64,000 bases of DNA from Pedobacter sandarakinus (GCF_026240095.1 NZ_JAPIVG010000001.1:868001-932000), one strand, 5' to 3'. Shown: positions 43,230 to 53,964, numbered from the stretch's first letter. The notes: generated from the letters alone by a model not told the origin. Program-made: numbers and translations.

Positions 43230-46200
43230 TTAAAATCCAACATTAATACCAAAAGTGAATGTTCTTCCAGATGGAACGGAGTTTCGATCTACGCCTGGCG
43301 CAAGATTACCACTGTTACCTGATCCGGTTGAATTTCCATTTACAGAAACTTCTGGGTCAGGCCCTGGGTAGTTAGATATGATCAAAAGATTGCTAGATTG
43401 TGCATACAATCTCACATTTGATAAACCATATTTACCAAGCATGGCTTTAGGTAATGTGTAGCCTAAGGCAAGATTACGAACTTTTAAGAAGTTACCAGAA
43501 AATACATTCTGTGATTGCGCAAATGCAGATCCATTGGAAGTATTGTCTCCATAAACTACGCGAGGTATATCAGTAATCTGACCTGGCGTTGTCCATCTAT
43601 TTAATAAGCCAACCTCGTTATTCCAAAAACGCTGATCTCTTAAGCCTGCCAATGAACCATAATAGATCTTGTTGCCTCCTGAGAATGTCAATCCTAAAGT
43701 CAAATCGAAAGCTTTGTAACGGAAATTATTATCCAATCCGCCAAACCATTTAGGTATAGCTTGTCCAGTAATTGTTGCATCGAGGGCAGCATCAATGGCA
43801 GGTGCATTTTGTCCCGCATTTGCTCCCTCAAGATACTGATATCTGGCAGCGGTTGCACGAGCAAAACTGAATCTTAACTTTTGTCCGAATCTGTTGATAA
43901 AAATTCTTTCGCCAGTTGCAGGATCTACACCCGCAGTAGGCACTGTGTATATCGAGCCAATTGGGTAACCTACTCTCGTGATATTAGCTGTTTCTAAAGA
44001 AGTTACTCCAAAAACATCTGCATTATTGTTACCTAAAGCTGTTACTTCATTCTTAAGTGTACTAAAGGTTAGGCTTGTTGTCCAACTGAAATCATCTTTC
44101 TCAATGTTTTTCGAATTAACTGTAAATTCAAAACCCTTATTGTACATTTTACCAACGTTGGTTGTAATTGTATTCCCTGGTATGCCTTTAGAAGGTGATT
44201 GAGGAGCATTTTGAACTAAGTTATCGATATTATTATGATAATAGTCTACGTCTAAAGAGAAGCGTCCGCCTAAGAACTCTAAGTTAACCCCAATATCTGC
44301 TTTCTTACTGGTTTCCCATTTAAGATCTGGATTTCCAGCCTGAGAAAAAGATAATGCAGAAGCAGATCCATAGAGGCCCGGATTATACAGGAACAATGCT
44401 GGATAATTACCAATATTGATATTACCCACCTCGCCATAGCTTCCATGGAATTTAATTCTTGTTAAAACCTTACTTATTCCTGATTCTTTATAGAAATTCT
44501 CTTCAGAAAGTGCCCATCCTGCAGATGCACCTCCGAAGTTACCATATTTATTTCCTGCTGATAATCCAGAGTAACCATCTCTTCTAAATGATCCAGTTAT
44601 GTAATATTTCTTTTTGTAATCGTAATTTACACTACCGAAATAAGAACGAAATGCGTTATCTCCCTGTACTAAACCCGCTGGAGTAATTGTACCAAACGAG
44701 CCTTGAAAAACTTCAATAAATGGGTCAATCACACCTTGTCTTGTTGCACCATATCCGTTAGACTTTGTATATTGATCTTCTGCTCCCACAAATGCGCCTA
44801 CGGTATGATCTCCGAAAACTCCATTATAAGCTAATGTGTTCGACCAATTCCATCGGCTATTTTTAACAAAATTGCTGGTTGCACCACCATTATATGCAAA
44901 TCCATCACCTTGTAAACGGTTTACGAAAGAATTATTGTCAATTTTTAAATTATCTAAGCCATAAGTTGTTTTAAAAGTTAACCCCTTAACTAATTGTATA
45001 GATGCATAAGCATTGGCAATAATCCTGTCGCTTTCTGAGGTATTTCTATCTTCATTTACTAAAACTGCTGCGTTAGGGAAGTTGGAAGCTATCGTATTGG
45101 CACCTAAACCTATGGCTCCAGATGCATTCATATTATATGAGCCATCTTCGTTGTAAGCAGATACGTTTGGAGGTAATACAATTGCCAACCTGCCTAAACC
45201 AACAGTAGAGAAAGCCTGGCCTGGCAGCGAGCCTGTATTTGGGGCTCTATTTAGAGTATTACTATATGAGAAATTTGTACCTATGGTAACGTTTTTAAAA
45301 AGTTTATGATCTAAATTAACACGGCCATTTTTACGCTCAAAAGAGTTTCCTACAATAAAGCCCTCTTGGTTACTATAGCCAACCGAGACATAATACGAGG
45401 TTTTGTCATTTGCACCAGAAAAGTTTAGCGCATGATTTTGTGCTGTAGCTGTTCTGTAAGCATAGTCGTACCAATTTGTCTCGACCTGAGAACCATCAGA
45501 TCTTGTTTGTAAAAAAAAGGCAGGGGCAAGGCCGATATTGGTTCTGGCTTCATTTTTAATGAGGACATATTCTGCCGCATTTAATAGAGGAGTTACATTT
45601 TGTGCCTTTGTACTTCCTACCCAACCCTCATAATTAATTTTTGTAGTTCCTTGTTTACCTTTTTTAGTGGTGATCACTACCACCCCATTTGCTGCCCGAG
45701 AACCGTAAATAGCTGATGATGCAGCATCTTTTAAAATATCAATAGATTCGATGTCTGCTGGATTAATATCACCTAATGCATTCCCCGCGGCACTATTTGC
45801 TGATTGGTCTCCCGTAAATACAGGAATCCCGTCTACAATAATTAAAGGGTATGAACTCAAGGAAATAGAGTTGAATCCCCTAACGCGAAACACCGGAGGA
45901 TTATTTAATACCCCATTTGGCTGTATAATGTTAACGCCAGCCGCTTTACCAGCTAGCGCTTGCTCAAAACTTTGCACCGGTAGATTCTTAAGTTTTTCGC
46001 CACTTACGCTAGCGATTGAGCCCGTAACATCTTTTTTAGATTGAGTAGTATACCCTGTGACAACAACATCAGAAAGTGTTTTCGAATCGTTTGAAAGGGT
46101 TACATTTAACACATTACTTGACCCGACTGTTTTAACCTGCGAAGCGAAGCCTATGTAAGAGAATTCTACTACTGCCCCGGTTTTTGCTCTTATTGAGTAT

Positions 46201-46373
46201 TTACCATCAGCTGCTGTTGTGGTTCCGCCAGCACCCCTGATTTTTACACTTACGCCAGGAAGAGGAAGACCGTCCTCCTTACCTGTAACTGTTCCAGTGA
46301 TTGTCCTATCCTGAGCCATAGCGCTTCCGGCCATTAGCAAGAATATGAACAAACTTTGTAGAAGTTTTTTCAT
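43230..46373 (-). CDS. SusC/RagA TonB-linked outer-membrane protein, locus 1
   Basis: This protein of about 1047 residues forms the TonB-dependent channel of locus 1. I start it at the ATG at 46373, which begins the signal peptide MKKLLQSLFIFLLMAGSAMA. A carboxypeptidase-regulatory-like domain follows (G-T-V-T-G-K-E-D-G-L-P-L-P-G-V), then the plug (SIDILKDAASSAIYGSRAAN, then GVVVITTKKGK) and a 22-strand barrel ending in FTFGINVGF with terminal Phe. A promoter-like block lies just upstream. It pairs with the SusD 11 bases downstream. Confidence 0.93.
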   Translation of the reverse strand: MKKLLQSLFIFLLMAGSAMAQDRTITGTVTGKEDGLPLPGVSVKIRGAGGTTTAADGKYSIRAKTGAVVEFSYIGFASQVKTVGSSNVLNVTLSNDSKTLSDVVVTGYTTQSKKDVTGSIASVSGEKLKNLPVQSFEQALAGKAAGVNIIQPNGVLNNPPVFRVRGFNSISLSSYPLIIVDGIPVFTGDQSANSAAGNALGDINPADIESIDILKDAASSAIYGSRAANGVVVITTKKGKQGTTKINYEGWVGSTKAQNVTPLLNAAEYVLIKNEARTNIGLAPAFFLQTRSDGSQVETNWYDYAYRTATAQNHALNFSGANDKTSYYVSVGYSNQEGFIVGNSFERKNGRVNLDHKLFKNVTIGTNFSYSNTLNRAPNTGSLPGQAFSTVGLGRLAIVLPPNVSAYNEDGSYNMNASGAIGLGANTIASNFPNAAVLVNEDRNTSESDRIIANAYASIQLVKGLTFKTTYGLDNLKIDNNSFVNRLQGDGFAYNGGATSNFVKNSRWNWSNTLAYNGVFGDHTVGAFVGAEDQYTKSNGYGATRQGVIDPFIEVFQGSFGTITPAGLVQGDNAFRSYFGSVNYDYKKKYYITGSFRRDGYSGLSAGNKYGNFGGASAGWALSEENFYKESGISKVLTRIKFHGSYGEVGNINIGNYPALFLYNPGLYGSASALSFSQAGNPDLKWETSKKADIGVNLEFLGGRFSLDVDYYHNNIDNLVQNAPQSPSKGIPGNTITTNVGKMYNKGFEFTVNSKNIEKDDFSWTTSLTFSTLKNEVTALGNNNADVFGVTSLETANITRVGYPIGSIYTVPTAGVDPATGERIFINRFGQKLRFSFARATAARYQYLEGANAGQNAPAIDAALDATITGQAIPKWFGGLDNNFRYKAFDLTLGLTFSGGNKIYYGSLAGLRDQRFWNNEVGLLNRWTTPGQITDIPRVVYGDNTSNGSAFAQSQNVFSGNFLKVRNLALGYTLPKAMLGKYGLSNVRLYAQSSNLLIISNYPGPDPEVSVNGNSTGSGNSGNLAPGVDRNSVPSGRTFTFGINVGF

Positions 46374-46404
46374 AAAATTTAGTTTAGTTAGGTTAATTAT
46401 AGCG

Positions 46405-46435
46405 CTAATATAATATTTGGCATTCGTAATGCAAA
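46405..46435 (-). promoter_or_regulatory. Promoter-like block of SusC locus 1
   Basis: TTTG, a 19-base spacer and TATATTAG read on the minus strand, about 32 bases before the ATG. The block is nearly identical to the one at 51439-51469. Confidence 0.5.
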
Positions 46436-46664
46436 TTTTACAAAACAAATTTTCTAAATTATCTTCCTTACTCTCAATAAGATGTAGTTTTTTAGATTTG
46501 TTAAAATGGTATAAGATGGTTCATGAAAGTCTCGAAACACATTTAATGTAAGAATGTTACATAAAGAAAATAAAAACATTGATGTAGAATTAAGAATCCG
46601 GTATCGTGCCATGTTAATACTGATCTCGGTTAATTTAATATTGGCGGTAAAATAAAACATTATA

Positions 46665-46697
46665 AATAAAAAAAGGAGGCTAATTGCCTCCTTTATA
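46665..46697 (-). terminator. Rho-independent terminator of SusCD locus 2
   Basis: The stem GGAGGC / GCCTCC has a 5-base loop, with a run of T on the minus strand, 20 bases past the SusD stop codon. Confidence 0.8.
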
Positions 46698-46717
46698 TTT
46701 AAGATTACTATATGCTA

Positions 46718-48223
46718 TTAAGGATTTTGAGGTCCAATGTTTGGATTTGCGTTAATCTCAGATCGTGGAATTAGGAATAAGAATCTTGGGTCCCCCGCAG
46801 GTATGTCTAAAACATTATTTACGGATGTTGCTACGTAATTAGGAACTGCTGATCGAACTAATGGAAGATTTAAACGCTTTAGGTCTAAATATCTAAACCC
46901 CTCTCCCCATAATTCTACTCTACGATTGATCATTATTTCATCAACCAGCGCTGCTCCAGTATTGGTTGATTTTATAGCGCTTAAGTCTCTTTTTGAAACA
47001 AGGGTGAACAATGCTGTTTGAGCTAGCCCATCTTGACCGCTTCTGGCATAAGCCTCTGCTAGAATGAGATGCATTTCTGCACTTCTCATCCATGGCACAT
47101 CTCCTAAAGATGGATCGCCGATTGCCTTAACGGAAAATTTTCTGGTCATAAAATTTCTTCTAACAAAAGTAGTCAAAGGCAAGGGAAAGTTCGCAGCAGT
47201 GGGTGCTGGCTCCCACATTTTCTTTCTTACATCTGTTGCAGAAATTAAATTGTATAATGCAGAATTTATCATTTTAGGTGTTCCCCGTTGATAAGTAGTA
47301 TTCGCGTTATATGCAATTTGAGCATAAAAAGAACCAAAAGTATCTCCCTGCTCCGTTGTAGGATTTGCTCCCCACATATATTCTGATAAGTTGATGTTGT
47401 TAAATCCAGTTTGGTAATCAGCCTGACTCATTAAAGGATATAAATTACCATCGATAACTTCCTTTGCATATTTTATTGCGTTAGGATAATCTTGCATAGT
47501 TAAAGCAACTCTGGCCCGTAATCCTTTCGATACCCAAATACCAGCATGGGTTTTATTTGGAACACTGGTTGCATTCAACGCTATTGCGGCATCCAAATCA
47601 GCCACTATCGCAGAATACACAGTTTCAACACTCACTCTAGGCATTCTAGAATCGGTAGATTTTAAAGGAAGCGGTACTGCTAGCTGATTATTTGGCTTAG
47701 CAGCTGCATTGTATCTAGTTCCATAAAATTGAACAAGATAAGAATAGGAATAAGCCCTCAAAGTTAGTGCCTCTGCTTTTATTCTTGCTTTCTCCGCTGC
47801 AGTTCCTTCCGCGGCGTCGATATTGTCGATGATATAATTAGCATTACCAATCATTCTGAAGAATGTTCGGTAGTAATATTCGTTACTACCTGCATTATCA
47901 GTCCGTGGAGCAATATAATTACCTTCTCCTGTAGACGTAAACCATGTAGCGTTAGCTTGATGCAAGTCTTCTCCCATGAAATCAATCCCTAGAAGGATAC
48001 CGCCAACTCCAGGCTTACCTTGCACATTGCTAGTTGTTGCCGTTGTTCTTTCGAACATGTATCTATATATCCCATTCAACGCAACGCTTGCATTAGCAGT
48101 CGATAAAAATATAGATGTATTATCTACCCTATCTGTAGGTGTTGTTTGAAGATATTCCTTTTTGCAGCCAGATCCACCCAAAATCATGGTGGCTAAAACT
48201 GCGGAGTAAATTATTTTTTTCAT
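46718..48223 (-). CDS. RagB/SusD-family lipoprotein, locus 2
   Basis: This 501-residue outer-membrane lipoprotein has lipobox ILGGSGC, then K-K-E-Y-L-Q-T-T-P. The helical core is ALTLRAYSYSYLVQFYGTRY and the late signature is INRRVELWGEGFRYLDLKRL, typical of RagB. It follows its SusC partner by 25 bases and is followed by a terminator, so the unit is susC-susD alone. Relative to locus 1 the sequence is clearly different, suggesting a different ligand. Confidence 0.92.
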   Translation of the reverse strand: MKKIIYSAVLATMILGGSGCKKEYLQTTPTDRVDNTSIFLSTANASVALNGIYRYMFERTTATTSNVQGKPGVGGILLGIDFMGEDLHQANATWFTSTGEGNYIAPRTDNAGSNEYYYRTFFRMIGNANYIIDNIDAAEGTAAEKARIKAEALTLRAYSYSYLVQFYGTRYNAAAKPNNQLAVPLPLKSTDSRMPRVSVETVYSAIVADLDAAIALNATSVPNKTHAGIWVSKGLRARVALTMQDYPNAIKYAKEVIDGNLYPLMSQADYQTGFNNINLSEYMWGANPTTEQGDTFGSFYAQIAYNANTTYQRGTPKMINSALYNLISATDVRKKMWEPAPTAANFPLPLTTFVRRNFMTRKFSVKAIGDPSLGDVPWMRSAEMHLILAEAYARSGQDGLAQTALFTLVSKRDLSAIKSTNTGAALVDEIMINRRVELWGEGFRYLDLKRLNLPLVRSAVPNYVATSVNNVLDIPAGDPRFLFLIPRSEINANPNIGPQNP

Positions 48224-48248
48224 ATCTTATGATATTAATATTTAATTA

Positions 48249-51200
48249 TTAAAACGAAGCATTTAAGCCTATACTCAAAATTCTTGCTTGAGGATATACA
48301 GTAGAATTGGTACCATCAAAGGATTCTGAAGGATTTAACCCTTTTCTTTTTGAAAATAGCTGCAGGTTTTCGCCTGTTACAAATAATTTCGCATTATTTA
48401 CATCAATCTTTTTTAACCAATTTTGAGGCAAACTGTAAGACAAATTAATGTTGCGCAAAGCCAGATATGATGCATCAATCAGCCATCTCGTTGACGTTGC
48501 ATTAATATTATTTGAGTTACCAAAATCAGCCCTAGGGATGTTGCTAGATGTATTCGTTTGTGTCCAGGCTCCTAGCAAATCTTTGTGAAGCGCTCCGCCA
48601 TATGACGCTGTAGACATTAATCCCTGATAGTTGCCATCGTAAAATTTGCCACCGATTTGATAATTTACTAAAACAGAAAGAGATAAGTCTTTATAAGTAA
48701 ATGTATTGGTAAACGAGCCCATTAAGTCTGGAATGGCCGACCCAGACCGATCAAATAGAGCGTTCGATTGATTTATGGTATATTCAACGCCATTAACAGT
48801 TCTTTTATTTGCAGCTGCGATTGTTTGAGCCGGATCTGGAACATACAGTGCTGCGCCATCTGTTGGATCTACCCCGGCAAACTGTCTTAACCAAAATTGG
48901 TAATAATCATAACCCACTTCTCTTCTTTTTGTGCCACTGATAATAGTTGGAGACTCATCAGGTAGTCTTGTTACTTTGTTCTTAAGAAAAGTCCAATTGG
49001 TAACCAAATTCCATCTAAAGTCTTTCATTCTTAAAATATCAGCACCTAATAGAATCTCTACACCAGCATTATACATCGAGCCTACATTTCTATTTATTGA
49101 AGTTACAGGATCTGAAATAGGCTGTGGTACACTAAACAAAAGATCACTAACAGATTTTTTAAAGTATTCAACTTCTCCATATACCCTTCTCTTAAATAGC
49201 GAGAAACTTACACCTGTATTGAATGTATTCTGTGATTCCCACTTAAGCTCTGGATTTGCAACTGATGCTAGAAGCGCCCCTGGCTCAGCACCGTTATTCC
49301 AACCTAGATCATAAAACGCCCTATCTAGATAGTAGCCATCTAATAGGTTGTTACCAACCTCTCCGTAAGATGTTTTCAATCGCAAATCGTCAATCCAGTT
49401 AACATCAGTTAAGAAATCTTTGTTAACAGACCAAGAAGCTCCTAATGAATAAAAGGTACCCCATCTTACATCTCGAGAGAATCTCGAGGAACCATCACGT
49501 CTGAGCGAAGCATCAAAAAAGTATTTCTCTTTATAATTATAGCTTGCTTTAGAGAAGTAGGACTCTATTTTATCGTTATCTTCTTGCCCTCCAGAACTAT
49601 TTGCTGTTACAAAATTTGCAAACTGTGTATTGCCTTGTAAGATCAAGCCAGTACGGCTAGCGTTGAATGTCCGAAAGTTGTAATCATAATTTTCATGACC
49701 AACTAGCGCAGATATAGTGTGATCTCCAATTTTCTTATTGTAATTCAAAATTTGGTTAAATGTATATGACCTTATGGTATTGTTACTTTGCGATTTAAAG
49801 CCATTTTGAGTTACACCATCACCAACAGTTGGATTCTGATAAGTATTACCATTATTATTTCTCAGATCAATGCTAAAGGTTGGAACAAATGTAAAATCTT
49901 TCAAGAACTTAATTTCAAAATAACTTCTTGCGCTTATTTGATTTCTTCTTGTTAAGTAGTCATTCAATAGTGTTTCATAAACAACATGTCTACCTGGAGA
50001 AGCGCCTTGAGGGCGAACCAATGCACCTGGATGGAACCCATAATCATACCATTGTTCTCCAGTTAAACTATTCATGATAGGTTGGCCAGCAGCATTGTAC
50101 GCACGCACTGGATATATTGGACCAATACCTCTGGTAAAAGAGAACGCATTGATAAAGCTGGCAGCACTACCTGTGGCTGCATCGTTGGCGGTGTTTGCAG
50201 TAGTCATTGATCCTGAAACATTCAAACCAGTTCTCAACCAAGGTTTAATTTGAGAGTTCACATTAATACGAGCATTAAAACGTTGAAAATCTGATTTAAT
50301 ATTAAAGCCTTTATCATTCAAATATCCCATCGAAACGAAAAAATCAGACTTATCACTTTTACCAGAAAAGCTTAAGTTCGCATCTGTTCTTTTTCCTTGC
50401 CTTGATATTGCATCATACCAATCAAAATCATCATATAATAATGATGCATTTGGATTGATTTTACCGTCTGTACCTACAATCTGACCACCAGGAACATTAA
50501 ATGGATTATAAACTAAATTCGTAAAGACATCTGCTGAGGCTCTTAAAGAGGCTGCAGCCTCTGATAGCGCTGGAGATGCGTTGTACATTAGGTTATTTTT
50601 AATCCCTTGCCAAACTAATGGATAGTATTCAAATGCATTAACACGATCATATTCTGGAATACCTCTTTCTGAGAATCCCTGGACAATGCTTGCATTCACC
50701 GTAGGCTGAGAGGCTTTTCCTCTTTTTGTTGTAATAATTACAACACCATTTGCTCCCCTTGAACCGTACAATGCAGATGATGATGCATCTTTCAATACAG
50801 AGATACTTTCAATATCATTCTGATTAATATCTCCAATACTACCATCATAAACAGATCCATCAACAACATAAAGAGGAGTGTTTGACGCAGAAAATGAACC
50901 AAATCCTCTAATCCTGATGCCCGCAGAAGATCCCGGTTGACCATTTGAGGCGGCGACATTTATACCTGGAGCAGATCCTTGCAATGCCGCTGTAACATTC
51001 GTAACAGTTCGTGTTTCTAAATCTTTAGCACTAAGTGAAGCAACCGAACCAGTAATAGATTCTTTCTTTTGCGTTCCATAAGCTACAACAACTACATCAG
51101 TTAGTGTTTTAGAATCACCAACTAAACCAACGTTAATTACATTTGATGAAGTAATGTTTATAGACTTTGAAGCAAAACCTAGATAGGAAAACTGTAATGC

Positions 51201-51407
51201 TTGCACGGATGGAGATATTCGAATAGAATATTTCCCATCGCTCCCAGTAATTGCGACATTCTGTGCGCCTACTGCTTTAACACTAACGCCCGGGAGAGGA
51301 ATGTTGTCTTCCGATGACGTTACTGTTCCACTAATTGTTCGATCTTGAGCCATTGCACTTACCGCAAAAAACAAGAACACGAACAAACTTTGTAAAAGTT
51401 TTTTCAT
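48249..51407 (-). CDS. SusC/RagA TonB-linked outer-membrane protein, locus 2
   Basis: A 1052-residue TonB-dependent receptor. Signal peptide MKKLLQSLFVFLFFAVSAMA; regulatory-like domain with the D-N-I-P-L-P-G-V-S-V box; plug with SISVLKDASSSALYGSRGAN followed by GVVIITTKRGK; barrel ending LSIGLNASF. It carries the same promoter-like block as locus 1 directly upstream. It is the first gene of the susC-susD unit. There is no anti-sigma or sigma gene in reach, so regulation probably does not use the ECF system. Confidence 0.93.
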   Translation of the reverse strand: MKKLLQSLFVFLFFAVSAMAQDRTISGTVTSSEDNIPLPGVSVKAVGAQNVAITGSDGKYSIRISPSVQALQFSYLGFASKSINITSSNVINVGLVGDSKTLTDVVVVAYGTQKKESITGSVASLSAKDLETRTVTNVTAALQGSAPGINVAASNGQPGSSAGIRIRGFGSFSASNTPLYVVDGSVYDGSIGDINQNDIESISVLKDASSSALYGSRGANGVVIITTKRGKASQPTVNASIVQGFSERGIPEYDRVNAFEYYPLVWQGIKNNLMYNASPALSEAAASLRASADVFTNLVYNPFNVPGGQIVGTDGKINPNASLLYDDFDWYDAISRQGKRTDANLSFSGKSDKSDFFVSMGYLNDKGFNIKSDFQRFNARINVNSQIKPWLRTGLNVSGSMTTANTANDAATGSAASFINAFSFTRGIGPIYPVRAYNAAGQPIMNSLTGEQWYDYGFHPGALVRPQGASPGRHVVYETLLNDYLTRRNQISARSYFEIKFLKDFTFVPTFSIDLRNNNGNTYQNPTVGDGVTQNGFKSQSNNTIRSYTFNQILNYNKKIGDHTISALVGHENYDYNFRTFNASRTGLILQGNTQFANFVTANSSGGQEDNDKIESYFSKASYNYKEKYFFDASLRRDGSSRFSRDVRWGTFYSLGASWSVNKDFLTDVNWIDDLRLKTSYGEVGNNLLDGYYLDRAFYDLGWNNGAEPGALLASVANPELKWESQNTFNTGVSFSLFKRRVYGEVEYFKKSVSDLLFSVPQPISDPVTSINRNVGSMYNAGVEILLGADILRMKDFRWNLVTNWTFLKNKVTRLPDESPTIISGTKRREVGYDYYQFWLRQFAGVDPTDGAALYVPDPAQTIAAANKRTVNGVEYTINQSNALFDRSGSAIPDLMGSFTNTFTYKDLSLSVLVNYQIGGKFYDGNYQGLMSTASYGGALHKDLLGAWTQTNTSSNIPRADFGNSNNINATSTRWLIDASYLALRNINLSYSLPQNWLKKIDVNNAKLFVTGENLQLFSKRKGLNPSESFDGTNSTVYPQARILSIGLNASF

Positions 51408-52221
51408 GAAATTTAAGTTAGTTTGATTAAATATATTGCGAATATAATACTTGGAACTTGTAATGCAAATTTTACAAATAAATATTATATAATTTCCACA
51501 GGCACAGAGATTTGACCCATTATTAGTAAAACCCCTTTAAAGCATTCCATAACAATCAAAGACATACTAAATTTAGATTTGGAGACTTTATTTCGGAACA
51601 TCAATGTTACATCTTTATTAAAATAAGATTAGTAATCTATTATCGCAAAATGGGGGCTGGATGGATTACAATAAGGAGTCTAAACTTAAATGTATTGCTA
51701 TCGTTAACATGGTGTTCCGTCTGAAAAATGCAATAGAACGGTTCGAAACCACATAATCTGGTTGATATACCCCATAATACCAACAATAAAACCAAATAGC
51801 ACTTATGGTATGTACGCATGCCAAGGGGTGAGTAGATTCTATCAAAGCCAAGAAACCTTAACCGCGGCAACACTAATCATACCCAGTGCAACTTGCTAGT
51901 CAGCTCAAATAACTTGTAAATAACCCAATCATAAATACTTACTGTAAGTATTTGACTGCCAAATTGTTTTAATTAGAATTTTACGATTGGAATATCGAAA
52001 GTGTTACAACTTAGAATAATTTATTGACTACTATAGCGCAAATAGCCAATCATAAAGATATGTTATTAAATCAATTTGGTTATTTAGTATATAATCCTTA
52101 ATTCAACTTCCAAAATCTATAGATTAGGTTCGACGAATAAATTATAAAGATCAACTTTCGATTTTAATGAACATTACCAACAATAGAAAAACTTATACTT
52201 TTAATCAGCAGCCAGTTCTCG
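51408..52221. other. AT-rich gene-free stretch
   Basis: The right end (51439-51469) holds the promoter of SusC locus 2. The rest has short overlapping minus-strand frames, cysteine- and histidine-rich with no family look. I see no gene, RNA or repeat with support. Confidence 0.5.
51439..51469 (-). promoter_or_regulatory. Promoter-like block of SusC locus 2
   Basis: TTTG, a 19-base spacer and TATATTCG lie on the minus strand about 32 bases before the ATG. Apart from about six bases this equals the locus 1 block, including the spacer. Confidence 0.5.
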
Positions 52222-52899
52222 TTAGAAATTCCAAATAAATCTGCGTTGCTGTGATGGATCGATATTAAAATTGATATCAAACCTCACCTCGGACTTAAAT
52301 GTTTTATCAGCGAGAGTAGCTGGAATCCAATCAATTTGAAATGCCTTACTATCAAGATCAACTGTGGCTTTGTAGCCTACACCTTCAATACCGTATTCGA
52401 CGACATATTTTGGGCTTCCATTCGCATCAAGCATAACCAGTACAGATCCAGATACGGCTGCTTTATTCGCTTTAAGTTTTATAGGCATCTGATTTACAAG
52501 CTGGCTTGCTACATAGGATTTCAATAAATCTGCGCTACAGATTGCAACTGGGATACGAGCATTTTTCGAAATATCTTCATTCTTATCCAAAATCTTATAA
52601 CTAAAATCACCAACTTGTTTGTCACTTAATGTAACGAGTTTTTTAAGAGAGTAATTATACCTTAAAAGCACTTTCCCTTCTCGATCAAAGGCATACCAAT
52701 CACCGCTACGTAACCCGCCCTTATAAGAACCTCTTAAAACGGTATTGTTGGCTCTATCGTTTACCAGATAACTACCTTCCTTTTTACCACTTTCGTCAAC
52801 ATTATAGGTGACAACGCAATCATTTGATAGTTTTTCTGTTTTTTGAGCAAGTACAAAAAACGATGAGAGCGCAAGAGTGGTGATTGCGAAATTTTTCAT
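52222..52899 (-). CDS. Exported MORN-like / TonB_C-like protein, unknown
   Basis: This 225-residue product starts at the ATG at 52899, where a short signal peptide begins (MKNFAITTLALSSFFVLAQ). Next comes a MORN/YwqK-like part (NTVLRGSYKGGLRSGDWYAF), repeats known from many Bacteroidota surface proteins. The C-terminal 100 residues (VLVMLDANGSPKYVVEYGIE...) resemble the TonB C-terminal domain without a transmembrane anchor. It lies after the third SusCD unit but is separated from it by a terminator. Function unknown. Confidence 0.65.
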   Translation of the reverse strand: MKNFAITTLALSSFFVLAQKTEKLSNDCVVTYNVDESGKKEGSYLVNDRANNTVLRGSYKGGLRSGDWYAFDREGKVLLRYNYSLKKLVTLSDKQVGDFSYKILDKNEDISKNARIPVAICSADLLKSYVASQLVNQMPIKLKANKAAVSGSVLVMLDANGSPKYVVEYGIEGVGYKATVDLDSKAFQIDWIPATLADKTFKSEVRFDINFNIDPSQQRRFIWNF

Positions 52900-52928
52900 A
52901 ATGTTAATATTAGATACTAAAGATAATA

Positions 52929-52966
52929 AAAAAAGGACAATCATTCAAAATGGTTGTCCTTTTTTT
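52929..52966. terminator. Bidirectional terminator of SusCD locus 3
   Basis: The stem AGGACAATCA / TGGTTGTCCT has a 7-base loop with T-runs on both strands, after the DUF1735-like lipoprotein gene. Confidence 0.8.
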
Positions 52967-52991
52967 ATTAAATTTTTTTATTATAAATATA

Positions 52992-53957
52992 CTACCTAGC
53001 AGACTTAAATTTCATCTTCGCAACAATTTTCAAAGGTGAAAATCCTGGCTGATTCATGAAAAATGTAACATACACAGTTTTAGTAGCTGGATCATAAAAA
53101 TTCGAACCAGTTGCTGTTGTGTCAAGCGTCATTGTTCTGCCATTTGCTGGGTTAGTAATTGCATTAGCAACAGAAATAACCTTATTTGTTGCAGCATCGA
53201 AGTTGATTGTTAAGTTAGTAGAACCAAAACCGCTTGTTCCGCCTGTACTTGTAACCAATGGGATTAAAAAATCGCCAAATGCAGTATTAAATAAATTATT
53301 GGAAGCAGCTCCAGAAGATCTTAGTTGAACATCGTAAGCGTAGGTAAACTCTGTTCCTATTTGGAAAGTAGGCCTGTCTGGGGCAGTCATTGTTGCTGTG
53401 TAAGTGTAAACACCATCATATTTGTTTTTAGCAGAAACTACTAACAAGATAGTGTTAAAATTTCCACTAATTACTCCCATAGAGGCCGATGTAATCTTTA
53501 ATGGCAAAGCATAAGTGCTTGCTAAATTAAATGTGTTAGGCTTTACTTTCACATTCACGGTTGCTCTACGTTGTCCTTTTGGGATAACTACACTTGTAGA
53601 CGAAAGTGTGTATGATGCTGCTGGTAAAAGTGTATAACTCTTAGATTGCTCAGAGTTATAAGCGGTGACGTTTGTATTATCACCAATAGCAAGATTTACT
53701 GTGATATCTTGTGGCGCTACCGGTTCAGGACCTGAATAACTTACTGATACAGGAATTGTTTCCTCTGGAGTTACCTCATAGCTAAATAAATATGCAGGAA
53801 CCGAACTTCCGTGAACATCAATATCCGTTGGATTTGCGAATTCAATTACGTTAACACCTTTTTCAGGATCCAAAACATTCGAATCATCTTTCAAACAAGA
53901 TGATAGAAATATAGCAGTAGTTAACAATACCGCAGAGAGTTTAAAAATCTTTTTCAT
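52992..53957 (-). CDS. DUF1735-like surface lipoprotein, locus 3
   Basis: This 321-residue protein has lipobox IFLSSC (Cys about residue 21), then an Ig-like N-terminal domain of the DUF1735 type (ASYTLSSTSVVIPKGQRRAT, then VNVKVKP) and a C-terminal beta domain. Proteins of this type follow SusD in many loci, where they are thought to bind ligand on the cell surface. Eight bases separate it from the SusD-like_2 gene, so it is the third gene of susC-susD-lipoprotein. The terminator after it ends the operon. No catalytic motif is visible. Confidence 0.78.
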   Translation of the reverse strand: MKKIFKLSAVLLTTAIFLSSCLKDDSNVLDPEKGVNVIEFANPTDIDVHGSSVPAYLFSYEVTPEETIPVSVSYSGPEPVAPQDITVNLAIGDNTNVTAYNSEQSKSYTLLPAASYTLSSTSVVIPKGQRRATVNVKVKPNTFNLASTYALPLKITSASMGVISGNFNTILLVVSAKNKYDGVYTYTATMTAPDRPTFQIGTEFTYAYDVQLRSSGAASNNLFNTAFGDFLIPLVTSTGGTSGFGSTNLTINFDAATNKVISVANAITNPANGRTMTLDTTATGSNFYDPATKTVYVTFFMNQPGFSPLKIVAKMKFKSAR

Positions 53958-53964
53958 GATATAA

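Noticed and set aside
51640..51873. Overlapping minus-strand frames rich in Cys, His and Tyr
   Set aside because: Several mutually overlapping frames without signal peptide, motif or promoter. Likely chance in AT-rich DNA.
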